Source of the DNA: Acidimicrobiaceae bacterium | GTDB taxonomy: Bacteria; Actinomycetota; Acidimicrobiia; Acidimicrobiales; Bog-793 | DNA length: 10,328 bases | Assembly (NCBI GenBank): GCA_025463965.1 | Contig: JAODBN010000166.1 | Coordinates: 1 to 10,328, forward strand | Reading direction: 5' to 3' | In this document: positions 4,912 to 10,328 of the stretch, piece after piece | How positions within the stretch are numbered: position 1 is the stretch's first letter | How the letters are laid out: every line of letters starts with the position of its first letter | The notes under the pieces: generated by a model | Databases searched by the model: none | What the model was told of the DNA's origin: nothing | The model's input: only the letters and a program-made list of their open reading frames with translations | Made by a program: the position numbers and the translations under genes

Positions 4912-5952
4912 TCAGTTCGCGCGGGCCGACAACGTGACCGGTCGCGATCCGGCGAGCTGACCGCATGCCGCCTCGATCTCTCGGCCCCGGGTGCGGCGCA
5001 CCGTGGCGTTCACTCCGAGCTCGCCGAGGCGTTCACGGAACTCCCGGACCCGCCCCGGCGGTGTGCCGAGCACCGGGTAGCCAGGCGTCGGGTTGAGGGG
5101 GATCAGGTTGACGTGCGCCCCGAGGGGGAGCGCCAGCGCCGCGAGCTCTCGGGCGTCGGCCGCCCGGTCGTTCACCTCGTCGATGAGCGCCCATTCGAAC
5201 GAGATCCGTCGGTGGGTGGCTTCGAGGTAACGGCCGCAGGCCTCCATGAGCTTGGCGAGCGGATAACGCCGGTTGAGGGGGACCAGTCGGTCACGAAGCG
5301 CGTCGTTGGCGGCATGCAGCGAGACCGCCAGGTTCACCTGAAGCGGCTCGGCAGCCAATCGGTCGATGCCGGGGACGACCCCGACGGTGGACAAGGTGAC
5401 GTGGCGCGCCGCCAGCCCGAGATCGCCCACGATGGCTTGCACCGAGGGCCAGACGCGCTTCAGGTTGGCGAGCGGCTCGCCCATGCCCATGAAGACGACG
5501 TGATTGAGCCGCCTACCTGAAAGACGCGCCTCGCGCGCTGCCAGGACCACCTGCTCGAGGATCTCGCCCGTGGTGAGGTGGCGGGAGAAGCCGGCCTGGC
5601 CGGTCGCGCAGAATGAGCAGTCCATCGCACAACCGGCCTGTGAGGAGACACACACGGTGGAGTGGCGCGGGTGGTGCATGAGGACGGTCTCGATCTGCTG
5701 GCCGCCTTCCAATGCGTACAGCCACTTCACGGTGTCCCCGTCGTCGGCGATGGTGCGCAAGCTCGGAGAGAGCGCGGGCGCCAGCTCAGGGAGCGCTCCG
5801 AGCCGCTCGCGAAGCGACACCGGAAGGGTGGTCAGCTCCTCCGGATCGGCGAGCTGATGGTAGAGGCCGTCCCAGAGCTGGTCGGCTCGGTAGCGGGGGA
5901 GATCCGCGAGCAGCTCGCCGATCTCGTCTCGCGAGAGGTCGTAGCGGCTCAC
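4912..5952 (-). CDS. rlmN: 23S rRNA (adenine-2503-C2) methyltransferase RlmN
   Basis: This radical-SAM enzyme methylates C2 of A2503 in 23S rRNA, and of A37 in some tRNAs, tuning translation at the peptide exit tunnel. The 346 aa are a normal length. Seen here: an N-terminal helical RNA-binding part (about 1-80), E88 in QQIETVLM, the 4Fe-4S ligands C108, C112 and C115 in CAMDCSFC, the SAM-binding GMGEP (156-160), the SLHAAND motif (211-217), and the C-terminal AACGQL with C330, the cysteine that carries the methyl group in RlmN. All key residues are present. GTG at 5952 is preceded at 8 nt by AGGAGA and overlaps the mshD stop as GTGA, so the two are co-translated. The gene has no cfr-like features; the neighbourhood and the AACGQL ending fit the housekeeping enzyme. 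Confidence 0.97.
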   Translation of the reverse strand: MSRYDLSRDEIGELLADLPRYRADQLWDGLYHQLADPEELTTLPVSLRERLGALPELAPALSPSLRTIADDGDTVKWLYALEGGQQIETVLMHHPRHSTVCVSSQAGCAMDCSFCATGQAGFSRHLTTGEILEQVVLAAREARLSGRRLNHVVFMGMGEPLANLKRVWPSVQAIVGDLGLAARHVTLSTVGVVPGIDRLAAEPLQVNLAVSLHAANDALRDRLVPLNRRYPLAKLMEACGRYLEATHRRISFEWALIDEVNDRAADARELAALALPLGAHVNLIPLNPTPGYPVLGTPPGRVREFRERLGELGVNATVRRTRGREIEAACGQLAGSRPVTLSARAN

Positions 5953-6989
5953 GATCTGTGTCTCCTGTGGCTTGGTCCGCCCGGGTCCCCTCCGCCGAGC
6001 GCCGCCTGTCCGTGGGCCTCGGCGCCATCGATCGGGTGAGCTCCGTCGGTGCCGCGCTCGGAGGCGTGCGGGGCGGCCGGGACGTTGCCGACGTACGCGC
6101 GGTCGTGGTGGTCGACCGCGAAGCCGAAGGACCGGTAGAGGTGGACGGCCCCGGTGTTGCCTGCGTCGACGTAGAGCATGATCGACTGCTTGCCTTGGCT
6201 GGACAGGTAGGCCGCGCCAGCCGCCAGCATCGCCCGGCCGAGCCCCACGCCCTGGAGCCCGGGTCGTACCCCGATGACGTAGATCTCGCCCGGATCGCTC
6301 GGGTCGTCGCGGTCGGCGATCTTGGTCCAGCAGAAGGCGGCCAGACGCCCGTTGCGCTCGTGCAGCAAGAACCCCTCGGGGTCGAACCAGGGCTGGCGCT
6401 CGCGTTCCTCGATGATCCCGAGGTCCCACGCCCCCTGCTCGGGGTGGCCGCCGAACGCGAGGTTGTTGAGCTCGAGCCATGCGGGCTCGTCCTTGCCGAC
6501 CCGGAACGAGCGCACGGGGAAGCCGTCGGCCGCCTCGGCAAGCATCGGGTCGAGCGGGAGGGAGCGGCGCATCTGGATGAGCTCCCGGCCTCGCTCGAGG
6601 CCCACCGCCGAGGCGACCTGGTCGTGGAGCTCCGTGGGCTTGGGGACCCACAGGTGGACGTGCCCGCCGCCCTGGGCAGCGACCTCCGCGAGTGCCGCGC
6701 GGAGCAGGTCGATGCCGATGCCGGCCTGACGCTGGGCAGGGTCGACCGCCACTTCGACGGCCCAGCTGTCCGGCCCTCGAGAGAGCTGCGCATAGCCGGC
6801 GAGGCGTGCGCGCCCCGGTGTCCGAGCGACGAAACCGGCCGAGCCGGAGCGGCCGCCCTGGACGAGGTCGAGCCACTGGTGCTCGCCGAGACCGGCGTGG
6901 CCGTCAGCGGCCTGGACGGCACGCAAGAGGGCGGCGACCTCGGCGATGTCGTCCTCGCCCATCCGGCGCTTGACCTCGACCTCGACCAT
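5949..6989 (-). CDS. mshD: Mycothiol synthase MshD (acetyl-CoA:Cys-GlcN-Ins acetyltransferase)
   Basis: MshD carries out the last step of mycothiol synthesis, acetylating the cysteinyl amine of Cys-GlcN-Ins; mycothiol is the main thiol buffer of actinobacteria. Two tandem GNAT domains are visible: one with an acetyl-CoA loop VDPAQRQAGIG (82-92) and a second, better conserved, with VRPGLQGVGLGRA (241-253) followed by the YVDAGNTGAVHLYRSFGF signature (273-290). The WFDPEGFLL segment (201-209) is also typical. I start at ATG 6989, where TACCCT lies 6 nt upstream (leaderless); GTG at 7019 would add 10 residues. At 346 aa it is longer than usual, because a Gly/His/Ala/Asp-rich tail from about residue 303, probably disordered, follows the second domain and overlaps the rlmN start. 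The gene is divergent from nth across a 100-bp gap. Confidence 0.93.
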   Translation of the reverse strand: MVEVEVKRRMGEDDIAEVAALLRAVQAADGHAGLGEHQWLDLVQGGRSGSAGFVARTPGRARLAGYAQLSRGPDSWAVEVAVDPAQRQAGIGIDLLRAALAEVAAQGGGHVHLWVPKPTELHDQVASAVGLERGRELIQMRRSLPLDPMLAEAADGFPVRSFRVGKDEPAWLELNNLAFGGHPEQGAWDLGIIEERERQPWFDPEGFLLHERNGRLAAFCWTKIADRDDPSDPGEIYVIGVRPGLQGVGLGRAMLAAGAAYLSSQGKQSIMLYVDAGNTGAVHLYRSFGFAVDHHDRAYVGNVPAAPHASERGTDGAHPIDGAEAHGQAALGGGDPGGPSHRRHRS

Positions 6990-6995
6990 TGCCTG

Positions 6996-7001
6996 AGGGT
7001 A
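6996..7001 (-). promoter_or_regulatory. Putative -10 element (TACCCT) of a leaderless promoter for mshD
   Basis: TACCCT on the minus strand is followed by CAGGCA and then ATG 6989, a 6-nt gap. No good ribosome binding site exists for this ATG, which supports a leaderless transcript. The -35 is not evident. Confidence 0.4.
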
Positions 7002-7077
7002 CCGGGCCTGTCGGGCCACTGGTCGTGGTCGACGCTCCGACCTGGTGGATGCCGGATGAGGCGGAAATCATGGTTGG

Positions 7078-7083
7078 TACGAT
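7078..7083 (+). promoter_or_regulatory. Putative -10 element (TACGAT) of a leaderless promoter for nth
   Basis: TACGAT is a strong TANNNT match. It is followed by CCGGCG and then GTG at 7090, so transcription should start at or next to the start codon. No -35 hexamer is recognisable in 7050-7062. Confidence 0.5.
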
Positions 7084-7089
7084 CCGGCG

Positions 7090-7827
7090 GTGCCGGCCAG
7101 TCGCTCCCTCGCCGCACGGGCGTTGGTGATCACCGAGCGCCTCGCCGGCGAATACCCCGGCGACGCCGTCTCGCTCTGCGCGCTCGAGCACCGCGACGCG
7201 TTCCAATTGCTGTGCGCCACGATCCTTTCTGCCCAAACCACCGACGAGCGGGTGAACATGGTCACCCCGGCCTTGTTCGCCCGCTATCCGACGCCGGAAG
7301 ATCTCGCCGCGGCCGAGCCGAGCGAGCTCGAGGAGATCATCCGCTCCACGGGGTTCTTCCGAGCCAAGGGTGCGAGCCTGCGGGGAATGGCGGCGGCCCT
7401 CGTCGAGCACTTCGGCTCTGAGGTGCCCCACGACATGGAGGACCTCGTCACCTTGCCGGGAGTGGGGCGCAAGACGGCGAACGTCGTCCGCTCGGTCGGC
7501 TTCGGCCTTCCCGGCCTTCCCGTCGACACCCACGTGCGCCGTCTCAGTCGCCGGCTCGGCCTGACCAAGCAGGACGACCCGGTGAAGGTGGAGAGCGATC
7601 TGTGCGCGCTCGTGCCTTCTCAAGAGTGGGGAGCGCTCAGCCTGCGGCTCATCCTGCACGGCCGCAAGGTGTGCGTCGCCCGCCGTCCGCGCTGTGGCGA
7701 GTGTCTTCTCGCGGACATCTGCCCCTCGGCGCTGCCCTCCGTGCCGGCCGCCGCACCTGTGAGCGCCCAGAGAGCCGCAAGGGCACCGAAGCGGGCCGGC
7801 GCGCCCGTGAAGAAGGCCGCGCGCTGA
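7090..7827 (+). CDS. nth: Endonuclease III (DNA glycosylase/AP lyase)
   Basis: This base-excision repair enzyme removes oxidised pyrimidines such as thymine glycol and nicks the resulting abasic site. The 245 aa hold the complete fold: the ILSAQTTDERVN region (45-56), the helix-hairpin-helix LPGVGRKTA (122-130) with catalytic lysine K128, catalytic aspartate D146 in VDTHV, and a 4Fe-4S cluster with C195, C202, C205 and C211 in the exact C-X6-C-X2-C-X5-C spacing. After the cluster comes an Ala/Pro/Lys/Arg-rich basic tail (about 212-245), probably disordered and possibly aiding DNA binding. GTG at 7090 lies 6 nt after a TACGAT -10 hexamer, so a leaderless mRNA is likely. The gene is divergent from mshD and convergent with the 63-aa gene. 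Confidence 0.96.
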   Translation: MPASRSLAARALVITERLAGEYPGDAVSLCALEHRDAFQLLCATILSAQTTDERVNMVTPALFARYPTPEDLAAAEPSELEEIIRSTGFFRAKGASLRGMAAALVEHFGSEVPHDMEDLVTLPGVGRKTANVVRSVGFGLPGLPVDTHVRRLSRRLGLTKQDDPVKVESDLCALVPSQEWGALSLRLILHGRKVCVARRPRCGECLLADICPSALPSVPAAAPVSAQRAARAPKRAGAPVKKAAR

Positions 7828-7855
7828 GGCGAAGCGACCGCCGGCTCAGGCGCGC
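7819..7855. terminator. Candidate bidirectional hairpin spanning the nth and 63-aa gene stop codons
   Basis: GCGCGCTGAG (7819-7828) pairs with CTCAGGCGCGC (7845-7855) with a single bulged base and a 16-nt loop. The stem contains both stop codons, TGA of nth and TCA (minus-strand TGA) of the small gene. Only 18 bp separate these convergent genes, so a shared terminator is plausible. There is no T-run, and part of the stem is coding sequence. Confidence 0.35.
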
Positions 7856-8037
7856 TCAGTGAGCAGTCGCTCGAGGCGCCGACGGGCCGTGACGAGCGCC
7901 CGCTCCACAGCGAAGAGGTCTCCTGCGGTGCGGTCGTCGCGCTCGCGCTCGGCGCCGTGGGCGAGCGAGACCACCCGGTCGACGAGCTGGCTCAAGGTGG
8001 ACTCGATGGAGGAGATCTCGGACCGATCGGCGGACAT
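7846..8037 (-). CDS. Small helical protein of unknown function (63 aa)
   Basis: The predicted protein is almost wholly alpha-helical and charged, with SQLVDRVVSLAHGAERE (20-36) and a second amphipathic helix AVERALVTARRRLERLLTERA to the C-terminus. It looks like a two-helix hairpin or short coiled coil. There are no cysteines, membrane segments or known catalytic motifs, and I do not recognise the family. ATG at 8037 is supported by AAGGA 7 nt upstream; ATG at 8055 would add six residues but has no better site. GC-rich third positions support real coding. It is convergent with nth and divergent from hisD, so it appears to be transcribed alone. Confidence 0.7.
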   Translation of the reverse strand: MSADRSEISSIESTLSQLVDRVVSLAHGAERERDDRTAGDLFAVERALVTARRRLERLLTERA

Positions 8038-8044
8038 CGCAGCA

Positions 8045-8049
8045 TCCTT
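8045..8049 (-). promoter_or_regulatory. Shine-Dalgarno AAGGA for the 63-aa gene
   Basis: AAGGA on the minus strand sits 7 nt before ATG 8037. It favours this start over the in-frame ATG at 8055 and over the longer open frame reaching 8124. Confidence 0.5.
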
Positions 8050-8161
8050 GCCCATCGGCGGCCGTCTCACCCCCGAAGGCGATAAAACGTCCGCCCCGCA
8101 GCGACGGCGCTGTCGGCACGACATGCCGGAAGGGCCAGGAGGGCCCCAGAGCAGGGTGGTT

Positions 8162-8167
8162 TAGGCT
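8162..8167 (+). promoter_or_regulatory. Putative -10 element (TAGGCT) of a leaderless promoter for the hisD operon
   Basis: TAGGCT is followed by TCTCGA and then ATG 8174, again a 6-nt gap, and no Shine-Dalgarno precedes the ATG. A leaderless hisD transcript leaves no room for a T-box or a leader-peptide attenuator at this promoter. Confidence 0.4.
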
Positions 8168-8173
8168 TCTCGA

Positions 8174-9475
8174 ATGCTCAGCTTGCTCGACCTGCGGGGC
8201 CGGCGTCCCGGTGATCCGCTCGAATTGCCCCGTCCCGATCTCGGTGCCGACGGTCCCGTGGACCAGGTGCGGGAGATCCTCGCGGCGGTGCGCGAGCGCG
8301 GGGATGCCGCCGTCATCGAGCTGACGGAGCGCTTCGACAAGGTCTCGCTGGACGAGCTTCGCGTCGAGCAGAAGGAGCTGCGGGCCGGTCTCGATCGCCT
8401 CGCTCCAGCGCTACGCGCCGCGCTCGAAGAGGCCCGCGATTCGATCGCCGCCTTCCACGCCCACCGTGCCCCGCCGGTCGCGCCCTACGAGCGGGACGGG
8501 ATCACCGTCCGCCACCTCGAGCTCCCCGTCGACCGGGCCGGGCTCTACGCTCCCGGCGGGCGCGCGAAGTACCCCTCGAGCGTTCTCATGACGGCCGTGC
8601 CTGCCAAGGTCGCCGGCGTGGGCGCCGTCGCGCTGTGCGTCCCGCCCGGACCCGACGGACAGCTCCCCGACGAGATCCTCGGCGCCGCGGCGCTGGCCGA
8701 GGTCGACGAGGTCTACCGGATCGGCGGCGCCCAAGCCATCGGGGCGATGGCCTACGGCACCGAGTCCGTGCCCAAGGTCGACGTAATCACCGGGCCGGGC
8801 AACAAGTGGGTGTCGCTCGCCCAGCGCGAGGTCCGAGGAGTCGTCGGTGTGCCGGCCGCTTTCGCCGGTCCTTCCGAAGTGGTGGTGGTGGCCGACGAGT
8901 CGGTGCCGCCCGAGTGGGCGGCGATGGACGTCATCGTGCAAGCCGAGCACGGGCCCGACGGCCTGGCGTGGCTCGTGACGTGGTCGGAGCGCACCGCTTC
9001 GGAGGTGAGCGCGGCGGTCGGCCGTCTCGTCGCCGCGTCGCCGCGTCGCGAGGACACCGAGTCGACGCTTCGTTCCGGTGGCTACGCGGTGCTGGTCGAC
9101 TCTCCTGCACAGGCCATGGAGGTGTCGAACGCCATCGCGCCGGAGCACCTCGAGCTGCTTTCCGCCAACGCCGAGGAGCTGCTCTCGATGGTGCGTCACG
9201 CCGGGGCGGTGTTCGTAGGCCCGCTCTCTCCCGCATCGGTCGGGGACTACCTCGCCGGTCCGAGTCACGTGCTGCCCACCTTTGCCACGGCGCGCTTTGC
9301 GAGCGTGCTCGGGGTGGAGGACTTCGTGCGCCGGGTGCACGCGATCGGCGTCGACCAGCGCGGGATCGAGCGCGTGGCCGGCCATGTGGCGGCGATCGCC
9401 TCGGCCGAGGGGCTGCCGGCGCACGCCGAGGCGGCGCTGCTCCGCACCGGCGGGGGCACCTGGGGCGTGCAGTGA
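8174..9475 (+). CDS. hisD: Histidinol dehydrogenase HisD
   Basis: HisD catalyses the last two steps of histidine synthesis: a four-electron, NAD-dependent oxidation of L-histidinol to L-histidine through histidinal. The 433 aa match the family length. Conserved elements by eye: LYAPGGRAKYPSSVLM (124-139), GGAQAIGAMAYGT (184-196), GPSEVVVVAD (232-241), zinc ligands Q256 and H259 in VQAEHG, D358 in GDYLAGPSHVLPT and H417 in LPAHAE, and the catalytic E324-H325 pair in APEHLEL. All active-site residues are present. ATG at 8174 is the natural start, six bases after a TAGGCT hexamer. The stop overlaps the hisC start as GTGA, so hisD and hisC are translated as a coupled pair at the head of a histidine operon that continues beyond the window. 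Confidence 0.98.
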   Translation: MLSLLDLRGRRPGDPLELPRPDLGADGPVDQVREILAAVRERGDAAVIELTERFDKVSLDELRVEQKELRAGLDRLAPALRAALEEARDSIAAFHAHRAPPVAPYERDGITVRHLELPVDRAGLYAPGGRAKYPSSVLMTAVPAKVAGVGAVALCVPPGPDGQLPDEILGAAALAEVDEVYRIGGAQAIGAMAYGTESVPKVDVITGPGNKWVSLAQREVRGVVGVPAAFAGPSEVVVVADESVPPEWAAMDVIVQAEHGPDGLAWLVTWSERTASEVSAAVGRLVAASPRREDTESTLRSGGYAVLVDSPAQAMEVSNAIAPEHLELLSANAEELLSMVRHAGAVFVGPLSPASVGDYLAGPSHVLPTFATARFASVLGVEDFVRRVHAIGVDQRGIERVAGHVAAIASAEGLPAHAEAALLRTGGGTWGVQ

Positions 9476-10328
9476 GCGCTTCGGCGGCGCCATCGTCGCC
9501 GGCCTCGGGACGAGCGGGGGGCCCACCTCCGCCGCGAGCGGACGTCGCCTTGATGGCTGGGTACCACTCGCCTCAGCTCGAGGTGGAGGTGCGCCTCAAC
9601 ACCAACGAGGCGCCCGAGCCGCCGCCTGAGGCCTTTCTCGAGGCGCTCGCCGCCGAGGTCGCGCTCAGCAGGCTGAACCGCTATCCCGACCGGGACGCGC
9701 GAGAGCTTCGTGAGGCGCTCGCCGCGCACCACGGCGTGCGCCCTTCCCAGGTGTTCTGCGCCAACGGATCGAACGAGGTGCTGCAGTCCCTCCTCCTCGC
9801 CTACGGCGGTCCTGGTCGCTCCGTGGCGGTCTTCGAGCCGACCTACGCCCTGCACTCCCACATCGCGCGCATTACCGGGACGGGCGTCGTCGAGGGCGAG
9901 CGCGGACCGGACTTCCTGCTGGACAGCGCCGAGCTCGACCGGGTGCTGGCAGTCGCGGCCGCCACCGACCTCGAGGGGATCCCCGGCGACGTGGTGAACC
10001 CGGTGATCACCTTCGTCTGCTCTCCGAACAACCCGACCGGGCGACTCGAGCCGATCGAGATCGTGAACGAGGTTCTCGCCAAAGCACCGGGTCTCGTCGT
10101 CGTGGACGAGGCGTACGGCCAGTTCGCCCGGCGCTCAGCGCTCGAGCTTCTCGACGCGCGCCCCCGCCTCGTCGTCGTTCGCACGTTCTCCAAGACCTGG
10201 TCGCTCGCCGGACTGCGCCTCGGCTACGCGGTCGCCGACGAAGAAGTGGTGGCCTCGATGGAGCGCGTCGCGCTGCCGTACCACCTCGACTCGCTGAAGC
10301 AGATCGCCGGGCGGCTCGCACTGGAGTT
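9472..10328 (+). CDS. hisC: Histidinol-phosphate aminotransferase HisC, 3' end missing
   Basis: HisC is the PLP-dependent aminotransferase (fold type I) that converts imidazole-acetol phosphate and glutamate to histidinol phosphate. 285 codons are present before the window ends, out of a usual 350-370. Seen are RLNTNEAPEPPP (41-52), the cofactor-phosphate region ANGSNEVLQ (97-105), SPNNPTG (184-190), VVDEAYGQF (210-218, with the PLP-binding aspartate D212) and SKTWSLAGLRLGY (240-252) with K241 as the Schiff-base lysine. GTG at 9472 overlaps the hisD stop (GTGA) and is preferred over ATG at 9553, because residues upstream of that ATG (PRADVALM) already resemble the family N-terminus. The first 20 residues form a Ser/Ala/Pro/Gly-rich extension that is probably disordered. 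The frame stays open through the last base with no sign of damage. Confidence 0.96.
   Translation, partial: MSASAAPSSPASGRAGGPPPPRADVALMAGYHSPQLEVEVRLNTNEAPEPPPEAFLEALAAEVALSRLNRYPDRDARELREALAAHHGVRPSQVFCANGSNEVLQSLLLAYGGPGRSVAVFEPTYALHSHIARITGTGVVEGERGPDFLLDSAELDRVLAVAAATDLEGIPGDVVNPVITFVCSPNNPTGRLEPIEIVNEVLAKAPGLVVVDEAYGQFARRSALELLDARPRLVVVRTFSKTWSLAGLRLGYAVADEEVVASMERVALPYHLDSLKQIAGRLALE

Noticed and set aside
4170..4937. Plus-strand 255-codon frame opposite the aldolase-like gene
   Set aside because: His/Arg/Asp-rich shadow; the minus strand has the zinc-ligand motifs.
8090..8173. His leader attenuator or T-box upstream of hisD
   Set aside because: No His-codon run, T-box consensus or terminator/antiterminator pair is seen. 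The promoter hexamer lies 6 nt from the ATG, leaving no leader.
8411..9526. Minus-strand 371-codon frame opposite hisD
   Set aside because: It is antisense to a complete hisD with all active-site residues, and its composition is shadow-like.
1..10328. tRNA, rRNA, CRISPR array, insertion sequence or integrase
   Set aside because: I found no cloverleaf, rRNA segment, spaced repeat array, transposase or integrase motif on either strand by eye; a covariance-model scan would be needed for weak RNAs.

Overview
The window is high-GC DNA with strongly GC-biased third codon positions. It carries a mycothiol synthase (mshD), so the source is almost certainly an actinobacterium; placing it near the Acidimicrobiia is only an impression. 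Three to four genes appear to start without a leader: a TANNNT-like -10 hexamer ends exactly 6 nt before the start codon. This also fits an actinobacterium.

Layout. Bases 1-355 (-): the 5' part of a multi-pass membrane protein that runs off the left edge. A perfect 16-bp palindrome overlaps the likely -35 region of its promoter. Bases 496-3263 (-): an accessory two-gene unit. The first gene encodes a 747-aa protein with an N-terminal LQRxxGNxAV motif, a DUF4157 HExxH segment and a C-terminal region with the catalytic signatures of the PI3/4-kinase-like, actin-fragmin-kinase-like or HipA-like fold. The second is a 175-aa unknown gene joined to it by a 4-base CTGA overlap. A short ORF (3299-3463) lies just upstream. 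Bases 3556-3942 (+): a small NYN/PIN-like nuclease. Bases 3943-4163: a repeat-rich intergenic region between convergent genes. Bases 4164-4832 (-): a class II aldolase/adducin-family protein that lacks the usual catalytic acid. Bases 4912-6989 (-): mshD followed by rlmN with a GTGA overlap. Bases 7090-7827 (+): endonuclease III (nth). Bases 7846-8037 (-): a 63-aa helical protein of unknown function. Bases 8174 to the right end (+): hisD followed by hisC (partial), again with a GTGA overlap, the start of a histidine biosynthesis operon.

The right-hand two thirds are housekeeping: thiol redox buffer, rRNA methylation, base-excision repair and histidine synthesis. The novel part is the left third. 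The DUF4157-kinase-like protein looks like an effector or toxin of the class often associated with extracellular contractile injection systems (eCIS). No structural gene of such a system is present here, so its delivery route and its link to the coupled 175-aa protein (immunity, chaperone or other partner) are inference.
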